A stretch of 64,000 nucleotides of DNA from Pteria penguin (GCA_035048485.1 CM068592.1:41820045-41884044); one strand, 5' to 3'; shown: positions 48,143 to 60,483, numbered from the stretch's first letter. Program-made: numbers and translations. Notes: generated from the sequence alone by a model not told the origin.

Positions 48143-48604
48143 AGGTGGAAGCTATCGAATACCGTTACATTATAGATTATAAATAGTAATTAAACTACAA
48201 TCAACACAGGTGTCAGATTAGAGGGGAATTTAAAGGTCTTAAAGAAACACGAATTTGATTGAAAATTTCGAAATAAAAAGTCATGTAAACGTTCAAATCA
48301 AAGTCATGTGTAGAAATATCTGTCCAATTTGTGTTCATGAAGCCAAGGTGGGGCTTAAGTGCTCCTGATATATGAAAAGATAGCTTAGTGAATTATTTAT
48401 GGCCGACATCACTCGCCTCGCTTGACTGATTCTCGTGACATGGTCTCAATACATTCCTCTTCATCGATTTAGTTCTACTAAAGGTTCAACCAAGTCAAAG
48501 CAATAAAAGTATAAATAACTCAACTTTTCTTTGTAAAATCAATTCATGTTCTTTCCCAACAAACCATGTCAATACAGAGCACATGACTCAGAAAGACATT
48601 TAGT

Positions 48605-50590
48605 GTAACTCATCCTGTATCATGCCATGCTGTATCATGTAATATGCCATCCTGTATCATGATCTATGTGATATGCCATCCTATATCACAATCTATATGA
48701 TATGCCATCCTGTATCATAATCTGTGTAATATGTCATCCTATATCATGAGCTATGTGATATGCCATCCTATATCATGATCTATATGATATGCCATCCTGT
48801 ATCATAATCTATGTGATATGCCATCCTATATCATGATCTATGTAATATGCCATCCTATATCATGATCTATGTAATATGCCATCCTATATCATGATCTATG
48901 TAATATGCCATCTTATATTATGATCTATGTAATATGCCATCCTATATCATGATCTATGCCATCCTATATCATGCTCTATGTAATATGCCATCATATATCA
49001 TGATCTATGTGATATGCCATCCTATATCATGACCTATGTAATATGCCATCCTATATCATGATCTATGTAATATGCCATCTTATATTATGATCTATGTAAT
49101 ATGCCATCATATATCATGATCTATGTCATCCTATATCATGATCTATGTAATATGCCATCATATATCATGATCTATGTAATATGTCATCCTATATCATGAT
49201 CTATGTAATATGCCATCCTATATCATGATCTATGTAATATGCCATATTATATCATGATCTAAGTAATATGTCATCCTATATCATAATCTATGTGATATGC
49301 CATCATATATCATGATCTATGTAATATGCCATCATATATCATGATCTATGTAATATGCCATCCTATATCATGATATATGTAATATGCCATCCTATATCAT
49401 GATCTATGTAATATGTCATCCTATATCATAATCTATGTAATATGCCATCCTATATCATGATCTATGTAATATGTCATCCTATATCATAATCTATGTGATA
49501 TGCCATCCTATATCATGATCTTTGTGATATGCCATCCTATGTCATGATCTATGTGATATGCCATCATATATCATGATCTATGTAATATGCCATCATATAT
49601 CATGATCTATTTAATATGCCATCCTATATCATGAGCTATGTAATATGCCATCCTATATCATAATCTATGTGATATGCCATCATATATCATGATCTATGTG
49701 ATATGCCATCCTATATCATGATATATGTAATATGCCATCCTATATCATGATCTATGTAATATGTCATCCTATATCATAATCTATGTGATATGTGATATGC
49801 CATCCTATATCATGATCTATGTGATATGCCATCCTATATCATGATATATGTAATATGCCATCCTATATCATGGTCTATGTAATATGCCGTCCTATATCAT
49901 GATCTATGTAATATGCCATCCTATATCATGATCTATGTAAAATGTCATCATATATCATAATCTATGTGATATGCCATCATATATCATGATCTATGTAATA
50001 TGCCATCATATATCAAGATCTATGTAATATGTCATCCTATATCATAATCTATGTGATATGCCATCCTATATCATGATCTATGTAATATGCCATCCTATAT
50101 TATGATCTATGTAATATGCCATCCTATATCATGATCTATGTGATATGCAATCCTATATCATGATCTATGTAATATGCCATCCTATATCATGAGCTATGTA
50201 ATATGCCATCCTATATCATAATCTATGTGATATGCCATCATATATCATGATCTATGTAATATGCCATCCTATATCATGATCTATGCCATCCTATATCATG
50301 ATCTATGTAATATGCCATCGTATATCATGATCTATGTAATATGCCATCCTATATCATGATCTATGTAATATGCCATCCTATATCATGATCTATGTGATAT
50401 GCCATCCTATATCATGAGCTTTGTAATATGCCATCCTATATCATAATCTATCTGATATGCCATCCTATATCATAATCTATCTGATATGCCATCCTATATC
50501 ACAATCTATGTAATATGCCATCCTATATCATGAGCTATGTGATATATCATTCTGTATCATAATCTATGTGATATGTCATCCTGTATCATG
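48605..50590. repeat. 29-bp satellite, about 68 copies
   Basis: Unit ATGATCTATGTAATATGCCA plus TCCTATATC, with GTGATATG, CATAATC and CATATATC variants and occasional 13- to 19-bp partial units. Confidence 0.96.
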
Positions 50591-50604
50591 GTCTATATTA
50601 ATAT

Positions 50605-51192
50605 ATATGTTACACAGTTGTACCTCCATCCTCTGTCATTATATCTTGCACAGTTATACCTCTATCCTCTGTCATTATATCTTACACGGTTATACTTCCA
50701 TCCTCTGTCATTATATGTTATACGGCTATACCTCCATCCACCGTCATTATAAGTTACACGGTTATACCTCCATCCTCTGTCATTATATCTTTTGACAATT
50801 ATTCCTCCATCCTCTGTCATTATATGTTACACGGTTATACCTCCATCCTCTGTCATTATATGTTATACGGCTATACCTCCATCCTCAGTCATTATATGTT
50901 ACACGACTACAACTCCATCCTCTGTCATTATATTTTACACGGTTATACTTCCATCCTCTGTCATTATATGTTAAACGGCTATACCTCCATCCTCAGTCAT
51001 TATATGTTACACGGCTACACCTCCATCCTCAGTCATCATATGTTACACGGCTATACCTCTATCCTTTTCATGATATTTTACCCGGCTATACCGCCATCCT
51101 CTGTCATTATCTGTTAAACGCCTATACCTCCATCTTCTGTCATTATATGTTACACGGCTACACCTCCATCCTCAGTCATTATATGTTACACG
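50605..51192. repeat. 36-bp satellite, about 16 copies
   Basis: Unit TATACCTCCATCCTCTGTCA plus TTATATGTTACACGGC. Period divisible by three gives open frames on the plus strand that carry no recognisable protein. Confidence 0.95.
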
Positions 51193-52605
51193 ACCGTGTC
51201 ACCATGTATCTACCGCAGTCTGATTATTCCCTCCGAGTACTCCGGTTTACTTCGTGTCACCATGTATCTACCGCAGTCTGACGATTCTCTCCGAGTACTC
51301 CGGCTTACTTCGTATCACCTTGTATCTACAGCAGTCTGACGATTCCCTCCGAGTACTCCGGCTTACTTCGTGTCACCTTGTATCTACCACAGTCTGACGA
51401 TTCTCTCCGAGTACTCCGGCATACTTCGTGTCACCATGTATCTACCGCAATCTGACGATTCCCTCCGAGTACTCCGGCTTACTTTGTGTCACCATGTATC
51501 TACAGCAGTCTGACGATTCCTTCCGAGTACTCCGGCTTACTCCGTGTCACCTTGTATCTACCGCAGTCTGATGATTCCCTCCGAGTAATCCGGCTTACTT
51601 CGTGTCACCATGTATCTACCGCAATCTGACGACTCTCTCAGAGTACTCCGGCTTACTTCGCCTCACCATGTATCTACCGCAGTCTGATGATTCTCTCAGA
51701 GTACTCTAGCTTTCTTTGTCTTACCATGTATCTACCACAGTCTGACGATTTTCTCAGAGTACTCCGGCTTACTTCGCCTCACCATGTATCTACCGCAATC
51801 TCACGACTCTCTCAGAGCACTCCGGCTTACTCCGCCTCACCTTGTATCTACCGCAATCTGATGACTCTCTCAAAGTACTCTAGCTTTCTTTATCTAACCA
51901 TGTATCTACCGCAGTCTGACGATTTTCTCAGAGCACTCCGGCTTACCCCGCCTCACCATGTATCTACCGCAGTCTGATGATTCTCTCAGAGTACTCTAGT
52001 TTTCTTTGTCTTACCATGTATCTACCACAGTCTGACGATTTTCTCAGAGTACTCCGGTTTACTTCGCCTCACCATGTATCTACCGCAGTCTGATGATTCT
52101 CTCAGAGTACTCTAGCTTTCTTTGTCTTACCATGTATCTACCACAGTCTGACGATTCCCTCCGAGTACTCCGGCTTACTTCGTGTCACCATGTATCTACC
52201 GCAATCTGACGATTCCCTCCGAGTACTCCGGCTTTCTTCGTGTCACCTTGTATCTACCGCAGTCTGACGATTCCCTCCGAGTACTCCGGCTTACTTCGTG
52301 TCACCATGTATCTACCGCAATCTGACGATTCCCTCCGAGTACTCCGGCTTTCTTCGTGTCACCTTGTATCTACCGCAGTCTGACGATTCCCTCCGAGTAC
52401 TCCGGCTTACTTCATGTCACCTTGTATCTACCGCAATCTGATGACTCTCTCAGAGTACTCTAGCTTTCTTTGTCTTACCATGTATCTACCGCAGTCTGAC
52501 GATTTTCTCAGAGTACTCCGGCTTACTTCGTCTCACCATGTATCTACCGCAATCTGACGACTCTCTCAGAGTACTCTGGCTTACTTCGCCTCTCTTTGTA
52601 TCTGA
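51193..52605. repeat. 58-bp satellite A, about 24 copies
   Basis: Unit CACCATGTATCTACCGCAGT, CTGACGATTCCCTCCGAGTA, CTCCGGCTTACTTCGTGT. Begins directly where the 36-bp satellite ends. Two subtypes (CCTCCGAGTACTCCGG and TCTCAGAGTACTCTAG) occur in blocks. Confidence 0.96.
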
Positions 52606-53439
52606 TGATTCTCTTTGACTTATTCATTATGTGTCCTTACTTGATTGTAAGGCGGATGTGCTGGCAAATTTTTCTGAAATTCTTCTATTTTGTCCCTTTT
52701 CTCATAGCACTCTAGCAATATCCATCTATATTCGGCTGTTTTGTTTTCTAGATACTTTGAATATATAAAGGAATAGTGTACATGTATATTTTAAATCGTA
52801 TGTCTCTTTATTTGATTTTAAGGTGGGTATGCTGGCACCTGCCTGGTATTTATGATTTCGATAAACAAGGAAATCAGTAAAACTGATGGATGCTCCCCGA
52901 ATTGCACCAAACCAATGGATGACTCTCTCAGATCTGTCTTAATGCTCCAAAATGTATTTACAGGAGTTTGGGGAAAGCCCAAATCCCATGTAACAATTAA
53001 CATCTGTATGAAGTATGACTATTGCCTTTGTAAAGTCACCATATTCTGAATGACCTTGACCTTTCATAAATGATCTTAAGTAACAGAAACATATGACAGC
53101 AGCTTTATACTCCCCTGATATGTTTTGGAAAGCATAGAACTTAATAATTTTGACCAGCGTAAAACAGTGGGACCGACCCAATGCAGTGGGTCTTCCTTTA
53201 CTTGCTGTTAATATCTACTATAACATATTATCTCTTATATACTGTGTCTTTACGAAGGAATGGGCACTAGGGAGAATATGGTGATTTAGTATCCCGGACC
53301 TTTCGGAGTCGAGCACCATCACTGCTGAACCACACTAGCCTCACTGAGCATTCGTCGATTGCTTTTTTGAGGTGTTACTTAGGGAAAGGTATAAAAAATT
53401 AGAGATGTAGAAATTTGTTCACAGATAGATTAGGGTATA

Positions 53440-53443
<4 letters not shown>

Positions 53444-53472
<29 letters not shown>
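53444..53472. repeat. (CT)n microsatellite
   Basis: About 14 CT dinucleotides. Confidence 0.97.
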
Positions 53473-53474
<2 letters not shown>

Positions 53475-54134
53475 TTTTTATTTCGACTATTAATAATTTA
53501 GCATGGATGAAATGGGATGTCGGTGATTATTTAAAAATTAGATAACTTCATCAAAATATCATAACATATGATAAACATTTTTCTAGTTAATTCTGCAATT
53601 TATTATTTACTGATATTTGAGAAATCCTCTCCAGCCAAGACTTGTAACTACCGATAAAAGATCATTATGTATATTTTTAATGACCCACCATGACAAAAGT
53701 CTGCCTACAGTTATTTTTCAAAGCGTGTAAAAACGATCATACGCCAATGGATAATGGCGATTAATTATCAAATAACCATGTATTATGGGTAATTTAAGGT
53801 TATGACACCATGTATCTATCGATGTCCTGATACACCACTGTAATGTACACGGGGAGAAAACCATGTACGATTGACGCTTTAGAAGATAATACATGTATGT
53901 TGACCTTGTATATAAATATTTCTTTCAATTATTTAAAAGTTTTCCTGTTAATAATTACAGCATAAAACTGACAAATTTAAAAGGACTAGCAGATTCACAA
54001 CGTCGGCGTGGTAAGACTTCCCGTGTGACTGGCAGATTTCACGAATTTCACCTATCTCTACCAGAGGACGCGAACCTGAGAGCGCCCTGTGGTAGAGGTT
54101 GGGAATACACGCTCCACTGGCATCCAGCGCCTGC

Positions 54135-54560
54135 CAATGTATCTGTCGCGGTTCGGTCATTCTCCCTTAGTACTCTGTTTTCTATCACCTGTCCATGTAC
54201 CTGTCGCGGTTTGGTCATCCTCTCTTAGTACTCTGTTTTCTATCACCTGTACATGTACCTGTCACGGTTTGGTCGTTCTCCCTTAGTACTCTGTTTTCTA
54301 TCACCTGTCCATGTACCTGTCGCTGTTTGGTCATTCTCTCTTAGTACTCTATTTTCTATCACCTGTCCATGTACCTGTCGCTGTTTGGTCATTCTCCATT
54401 AGTACTCTATTCCCTATCACCTGTCCACGTACCTGTCGCGGTTTGGTCATTCTCCTTAAGTACTCTATTTTCTATCACCTGTCCATGTACCTGTTGCGGT
54501 TTGGTCATTACCTCTTCATACTCTGTTTTTATCACCTGTCCATGTACCTGTCGCGGTCCA
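54135..54560. repeat. 58-bp satellite B, about seven copies, homologous to satellite A
   Basis: Unit CCATGTACCTGTCGCGGTTT, GGTCATTCTCCCTTAGTACT, CTGTTTTCTATCACCTGT. Same period and aligned words (CCATGTAYCT, CGCRGTYTGR, AGTACTCYG) as satellite A at 51193-52605; differences are mostly transitions. Confidence 0.93.
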
Positions 54561-54594
54561 TGCACCTGTCACAGTTTGGCCATTGCTCTGTCCA

Positions 54595-55092
54595 GTCCGT
54601 GTACCTGCGGAGTGTCCGTGCGGAGTGTCTGTGTGCCTGCGTAATATACGTGTACCTGTGGAGTGTATGTCCATGCGGAGTGTCCGTGTACTTGCGGAGT
54701 GTCCATAAAAAGTGTCTGTGTACCTGCGGAGTGTCTGTGTCCGAGCGAATGTTCCGTGTACCTACGGAGTGTCCATGCGAAATGTCCTTGTATCTGCAGA
54801 GTGTTTGTGTCCGTACGAAGTGTCCGTGTACCTGCAGAGTGTCCGTGTACTTGTGGAGTGACCGTGTACCTGTGGAGTGTTTGTATCCGTGAGGAGTGTC
54901 CGTGTACTTGCGGAGTCTCCGCATGCCTGCGACGTCTCCGTGTACCTGTGGAGTGTCTGTGTCCGTGTACCTGTGGAGTATCCGTGCGAAGTGTCCGTGT
55001 ACTTGCCGAGTGTCCATGCCGAGTGTCCGTGTACCTCCAGATTGCCCGTGTATCTGTGGAGTGCCTGTATCCGTGCGGAGTGTCCGCGTATC
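54595..55092. repeat. 19-bp GC-rich satellite
   Basis: Units like GTCCGTGTACCTGCGGAGT with variants. Open frames of up to 222 codons on both strands and in several frames (Cys/Val/Pro-rich or Thr/Arg/Tyr-rich) follow from the repeat and overlap each other, so none is accepted as a gene. Confidence 0.93.
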
Positions 55093-55844
55093 TGGGCAGT
55101 ACGCGTGCCCCTGCCGAAGGCCACGGGGTTTTTTTCTGTACATTCTGGCTATCTCGAAAACGTGCCGTCGGCACACCGGACATTTTGTGCTAACAGGCAC
55201 GGATCCTGAAATTTTCCGAGGAGAGAGTCTACTTTAAAGATCTTTTCTAGAGAGGGTTTTAACCATGTCGTGGGGGGGGGGGGAGTAGATTTACCTATGT
55301 TACAACGAAAGTTGTAAAAAGTACGAAGAAGCCATTCCATTCGTGGAATGTCTGCATCAAACAAACCTCTTCTAGTCCGCCCCATAATTATATAACAAAA
55401 ACGTAATCACCACTCTAGAACTTTTTACTCAGGCTGTTTATGGCCTGTACAGTTCAGTATCGGACTTACATATAGCAGGTATTGTCGGCGACTATCTGAG
55501 CATGCCTATCTAGATGGTCTTAACAGATTACATCTGCCAAAAATTTACATTTATGTTTGTGTAATCAATCTGTCAATGATACATGGAACAGTATGCAGAT
55601 ATTCTATTCATGTTACTATGTACAGACGTAGGTAGTGTATACTGGAGCGATCTATCTATAGTCACTACTCGAGATATTAATACCAGCGACAGATTGAAGA
55701 TCTCAGACGAGTGGAGTGACACAGCCATGTTTGACAAATATCAGAAAAATCATGACAATCAATTCTATTTAATAAACCATGTAAGACTTCTAGTTAAATT
55801 TTCTGCAAAAAAATTTAGACTGCTCCCTTCTTAACTCAACACCC

Positions 55845-55854
55845 AAACCCCCCC

Positions 55855-55885
<31 letters not shown>

Positions 55886-55888
55886 ACC
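55845..55888. repeat. Poly-C and (CA)n tract
   Basis: About 22 C followed by (CA)8. Confidence 0.95.
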
Positions 55889-56028
55889 TTGTCATATGGA
55901 TCTATCTTTCACCTGTGATGTATGATTTTAACAGCACATTATAGAGTGTATTAGATAGTGTTTTAGATGTACCATTTATGATGTTTTATGTAATAATATC
56001 GTACTTTACAAAATCACAAATATCATAC

Positions 56029-56341
56029 CTTTACTGTTCCGAATCCCGCTGTCCACTTCATCAAGCGACTTGGCTTCATTTGCGTCCTCCGTGATGTCAT
56101 CAAGCGTGGCGAAGCGTTGGTCAATATATCTGTTCCGTGCTTGTTCCATCTTCAGTCGCTCCCTTTCTTGGTTGGTAAGCGGGGTATTCCGCCCCGTCAG
56201 GTAGTTTCCCATTTTGACGACTTTATCACGAAACTTAAAAAACAGATCCCGATAATGTACCCTGTAAAAAGTATCGAAAATCCATGTACACAAAGAGACA
56301 AAAGACAGAAGAAAAGACTCCCAAAACGGAGGAGAATCCAT
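56029..56341 (-). CDS. Patatin-like phospholipase exon 1 (N-terminus, membrane segment)
   Basis: Start codon at 56341 has a strong Kozak context (A at -3, G at +4), and an in-frame TAG lies eight codons upstream. The 104 codons begin with MDSPPFWESFLLSF and a hydrophobic run to about residue 26, which looks like a signal anchor. A basic, charged linker follows, with NQERERLKMEQARNRYIDQ near residue 60. The exon ends in phase 1 at a good donor (AAAG|GTATGA). An alternative donor (GTAAAG) three codons earlier has the same phase. The linker has no recognised domain. Assignment to the downstream gene rests on strand, phase match with exon 2 and the lack of any other gene; a 32-kb intron makes this link less certain than the others. 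A separate 5' untranslated exon could exist. Confidence 0.68.
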
Positions 56342-56999
56342 CGTGGTGTGTGTGCTATACCCGACTACTTCACGATATAGTAAAAGTCATGCATAGCGAA
56401 AAGGTGAAGGTCCAAGTTTCGCTTGGAAGGAGCTATGTTACGACGTGCATTCTCGTCTCGATCAATCCAGAGTTTTAAATATGTATGAACTCCAAGCGAA
56501 TTTAAATATTTAAGATCTGTTGATTTACTATTGTAAATACATTACCTGATTACACCTGGACAATGCAGTAAGTATATGTCAAGAGCATATACAGGGTACT
56601 TTGAGAAGTCATGCCCCGACTCAGAAAGGCGGATAGAAATCAAAGGACCAATGCTAAGAAGGGAGGCATCGACATAACCCTCAATACATGTACATGTATA
56701 TACAATTCAAACATACCGAAATAATAGTGTTTCGTCATATCAATATATACAAAGTCAGCCTTTTCCTTTACAACATGCATCATCATTGTATGTTTTCTTG
56801 GAAACATTGTCTTGGGTAAACACGGTCGTTCACCCATTGATCAAATCCTGGATCCGTCCATGGGAACAGTGTATATAGAACATAATCTATTACCATATTA
56901 GGACCTGGAGGGTATAAAATATTGAATTTCTCCATACTACAGTTTACTGCATTGCCATTGAGATGCACATGAAAACGTATAGTCGTGTATTTTGTACTG
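56342..56999. other. Upstream flank of the phospholipase gene
   Basis: Contains the likely 5' UTR and promoter of the gene on the minus strand. An ACTATATC word lies about 40 bp upstream of the ATG, but no convincing TATA box or CpG island is visible. An open minus-strand segment at 56783-56980 (codons for PGPNMVIDYVLYTLFPWTDP) looks protein-like but has no splice support. Confidence 0.4.
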
Positions 57000-57625
57000 A
57001 AGGTTAACGAGTACATAATATTATAGTTGTGTACTTTGTACTATTATGTACACGAATACAAATATTCGTGTACTTTGTACTGAAAGTACGAGAGTACATA
57101 TATTCGCATACTTTGTAATGAAATGCACACGAGTACATAAAGTCGTGTACTTTGTACTGAAATGCACACGGGTACATATTGTCGTGTACTTTGTACTGAA
57201 AGTACGAGAGTACATATATTCGCATACTTTGTAATGAAATGCACACGAGTACATAAAGTCGTGTACTTTGTACTGAAATGCACACGGGTACATATTGTCG
57301 TGTACTTTGTACTAAAATGCACATAGATACAGTCTTGTACTTTGTTGTGAAATGCACAATGTTGTGAATTCGCCTACCTTGTACTGAAATGGACTAAAAT
57401 ACATATAGTCGTGTATTTTGCATTGAAGTGTAAATAAGTACTTATAGCCGTGTAATTTGTACTGAAATGTAAATAAGTACATATAGTCGTGTACTTTGTA
57501 CTGAAATGTACACGAATACATTTCGTCGCGTACTCTGTACTGAAATGTACACATGTACATATAGTCGTGTACTTTGTAATGAAATGTAAATAAGTACATA
57601 CATAGTCGTGTACTCATGTGCATTT
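57000..57625. repeat. 39-bp satellite, about 15 copies
   Basis: Unit GTCGTGTACTTTGTACTGAA plus ATGCACACGAGTACATATA. A three-unit block of about 117 bp (57065-57181) is repeated almost perfectly at 57182-57298. Confidence 0.95.
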
Positions 57626-58217
57626 CAATACAAATGTACCTAACTAAGTAAACGACTTGGCTGTTCATCCTATCGTCCTCGGAAATCTAAATCCCTTTGA
57701 GTGACGTAGCTTCCCTATACGCTTATATGCATACCTATCATTTCATCTAGAAAGTATGAAACTATAAAGGTAGTGGATCAATATGGCACAGATTGCTAAA
57801 ATATACTTCATAAATAAAACGTTCGAATACGCCACTACCCTTCTATTTCACATATTTCTGGATCTGCACCTGACACGGAACTTCGGAAGTAAAGTGACGT
57901 AATAAATCTCATTTTAAAATAATCAATAGATAAGACGAAAATTAGCATGCAGACACCCCTCTGGGCTAACGACGCATAATCTAGGGCTCGCTATACAAGC
58001 CTGCGTATGCCCCAAATCCTTTCACACCTACGTACAAACTATATCCATTAATCGCTCTTTGGAATCACTGAGAATTAATTTAATTCAATGTGACGGATAC
58101 CAGGGACTTCTGGTGACCCGGAAAAACTTACATTAAATGTCCTTTTTCCATGTGTGTCTAATAGCACGAATCCTCGCCTTGTGTAGTAAAATGGGAGCAA
58201 ACCAGGACCGAATATTG
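57626..58217. other. Intergenic stretch with no gene seen
   Basis: Unique-looking sequence between two arrays; no ORF or repeat end recognised. Confidence 0.5.
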
Positions 58218-58375
58218 CCTAGATGTCACAATATTGCCTAGGTGTCATAATATTGCCTAGGTAATGTGTCATAATATTGCCTAGGTGTCATATTATTGCC
58301 TAGCTGTCTCAGTATTGCCTAGGTGTCACAATATTGCCTAGGTGTCATAATATTGTCTAGGTATCACAATATTGG
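58218..58375. repeat. 19-bp tandem repeat, about eight copies
   Basis: Unit ATATTGCCTAGGTGTCACA with small indels. Confidence 0.93.
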
Positions 58376-59064
58376 GTTAAATGAACAGTGAGATAGCTAA
58401 CTTAACAATTTCTGTACAAGGGAACCCAACGTGATATTGGGTAGAGGTCCAGGGCAGAACCCTTTTAAAGATTTCAGGGGGCTTTGAAATGCAAATTTAT
58501 ACAATTTAAGATCAAGATATTCGACAAATCTATGATTTTCCATATTTCGATCTGTATATTAAAGTAAGTTTACCATGATAATGAACATTACAAGTGTGGC
58601 AATGTTGAGTTAAAGCTGCAAGTATAACCGATAGAAATAAATAAGCGATCGACCAATGATAATGACTCGTATATCAGTACATATGTCCGATTAAAAATCA
58701 CCGCCAATATAACTCAAACCATCATGAAATGTCAAAAAATATTTGCATGCTGGACGGAAACAAAAGATTAGTATAACTTAATTTCTACCAGATGCTCTGC
58801 TCAGACATTTCTACCTCTGTATGGATGGTTTAAGATGGATTAAGGCACAGGGGGGGTCGTTTTCCTGAGTAATCACTAGAGATGTGACAATCCAGTTTCT
58901 TAGAATACGATAGTATCACAATACTTGACTACTGATGCGTATCTTCATACACTTTGTCGTCATGAAATCAGGTTTAAAATTTGCTACCTTGGTTTCATGT
59001 ACTAAATACTAAACTATTTTGATGATCTCTTTATAATATTCTTAGATGATTCTTTTTGCTTGAA
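58376..59064. other. Intergenic stretch with no gene seen
   Basis: About 690 bp of AT-rich sequence without recognisable genes. Confidence 0.5.
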
Positions 59065-59132
59065 ATATCATCAACATTGTTACAGAAATATCATCAACAT
59101 TGTTACAGAAATATCATCAACATTGTTACAGA
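59065..59132. repeat. 23-bp tandem repeat, three copies
   Basis: AATATCATCAACATTGTTAC AGA repeated three times without change. Confidence 0.95.
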
Positions 59133-59254
59133 TTTTTATATAAAAAAACCCTGATATCCATATCGTTTAAGATAGAGTGTTGTTTTACGTAACATCGGGA
59201 ATATTGCCCCCATATGGCGATGGTCCATATGGTGATGGTCTGTATCGTTTGAGC

Positions 59255-60150
59255 CCATTCTGTATTGCCAATCGTATCATAGCCCCTGTATCGCGATATA
59301 TCGTATCCCTGTATACATATACTAGTATCGTATCATAGCCTCTGTATCGCGATACATCGTATCGTATATACATATATAATGTCGTATCATAGCTTCTGTA
59401 TCACCATATATCGCATCGTATATACATATACTAGAATAGTGTCGTATCATGATATCTGTATCGCGATATATCGTATCTCTATATACATATACTAGTGCAG
59501 TATCGTGTCATAGCCTCTGTATCGTGATATATCGTATCTCTATATACATATACTAGTGCAGTATCGTATCATACGCTCTGTATCGCGATATATCGTATCT
59601 CTATATACATATACTAGTGCAGTATCGTATCATCCTCTGTATCGCGATATATCGTATCTCTACATACATATACTAGTGCAGTATCGTATCATACCCTCTG
59701 TATCGTGATATATCGTATCTCTATATACATATACTAGTGCAGTATCGTATCATGGCCTCTGTATCGCGATACATCGTATCTCTATATACATATACTAGTG
59801 CAGTATCGTATCATAGCCTCTGTATCGCGATACATCGTATCTCTATATACATATACTAGTGCAGTATCGTATCATAGCCTCTGTATCGCGATACATCGTA
59901 TCTCTATATACATATACTAACGTTAGTGCAGTATCGTATCATAGCCTCTGTATCGCAATATATCGTATCTCTATATACATATACTAGTGCAGTATCGTAT
60001 CATAGCCTCTGTATCGCGATATATCGTATCTTTATATACATATACTAGAGAAGTATCGTATCATAGCCTCTGTATCGCAATATATCGTATCTCTACATAC
60101 ATATTCTAGTGCAGTATCGTATCATAGCCTCTGTATCGCAATATATCGTA
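59255..60150. repeat. 61-bp satellite, left part
   Basis: Unit of 61 bp: CAGTATCGTATCATAGCCTC, TGTATCGCGATATATCGTAT, CTCTATATACATATACTAGTG. About 14 copies, the leftmost shortened. The unit contains the palindrome ATCGCGAT. The same satellite, same orientation, resumes at 63519. Confidence 0.96.
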
Positions 60151-60154
60151 TCGT

Positions 60155-60155
<1 letters not shown>

Positions 60156-60229
<74 letters not shown>

Positions 60230-60240
60230 TACATATATAT
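60156..60240. repeat. (CA)n microsatellite
   Basis: About 35 CA dinucleotides bordered by CATA repeats, at the left boundary of the retroelement insertion. Confidence 0.97.
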
Positions 60241-60339
60241 CTATATATCTAATGTCTATATATCAATAATATATCTATAAGTAAAAAATCCAACATTTCC
60301 GAGTTAATCGTTGTATTTCACACAAGTACTTTCATGTTT

Positions 60340-60352
60340 TTATAAAACAATC
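60340..60352 (-). other. Hammerhead-like motif in the Penelope-like 3' region (left copy)
   Basis: On the minus strand CTGAAGA is followed by a 6-bp hairpin (TGTTTT/AAAACA), then GAAA and the self-complementary AAGTACTT. TTCAC before and GTGAA after can pair as helix I. This matches the order of hammerhead ribozyme boxes reported for Penelope-like elements, but the first pair of helix II is a T-T mismatch, so activity is uncertain. Coordinates mark the core start; the motif extends to about 60325-60365. Confidence 0.35.
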
Positions 60353-60483
60353 TTCAGGTGAACTGAACAACATGCTTATAACGTAACTATGTTACTGTAG
60401 TACAGTGACGTCATCTCATTGACGTCATAGTAACGATAATACAAGGGAGTTTAATAGTAAAATTCCTATTGAATTTTTTGACG

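Larger units (their letters stand above)
23683..56028. other. Intron 1 (32.3 kb), repeat-filled
   Basis: The region between exon 1 and exon 2 holds no other supportable gene. It is a patchwork of at least a dozen unrelated tandem arrays, SINEs, foldback MITEs, long-TIR elements and dispersed repeats, listed separately. Stretches without any recognised feature include 24500-25779, 26906-27736, 28320-29390, 31610-33465, 38530-38857, 45043-46140 and 52610-54134. Confidence 0.6.
5896..56341 (-). other. Gene model: EF-hand-containing patatin-like phospholipase, 14 exons
   Basis: Overall gene span from the first ATG to the polyadenylation signal. Fourteen exons join with compatible phases (exon ends 1,0,1,0,1,1,1,0,2,0,0,0,0,stop) to give about 667 codons without an internal stop. 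Patatin-family enzymes are serine lipases with a Ser-Asp dyad that cleave acyl chains from phospholipids or other lipids. Ser202 (GSSAG) and Asp362 (DGG) are the expected dyad and residues 171-176 (GGGNKG) the oxyanion loop. The canonical EF-hand (loop 531-542) suggests calcium binding, and the hydrophobic stretch near residues 9-26 suggests membrane attachment. Function is inferred from motifs; substrate is unknown. The span is about 50 kb, of which intron 1 is 32 kb. Exon 5 and the exon 2 acceptor are the weakest parts. Confidence 0.85.

Noticed and set aside
50568..51117. Open frames of HGYTSILCHY repeats
   Set aside because: Product of the 36-bp satellite whose period is a multiple of three.
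54532..55237. Overlapping open frames of 100-222 codons on both strands (Thr/Arg/Tyr-rich or Cys/Val-rich)
   Set aside because: They arise from a 19-bp GC-rich tandem repeat that is open in several frames at once, with no domain and no single favoured frame.
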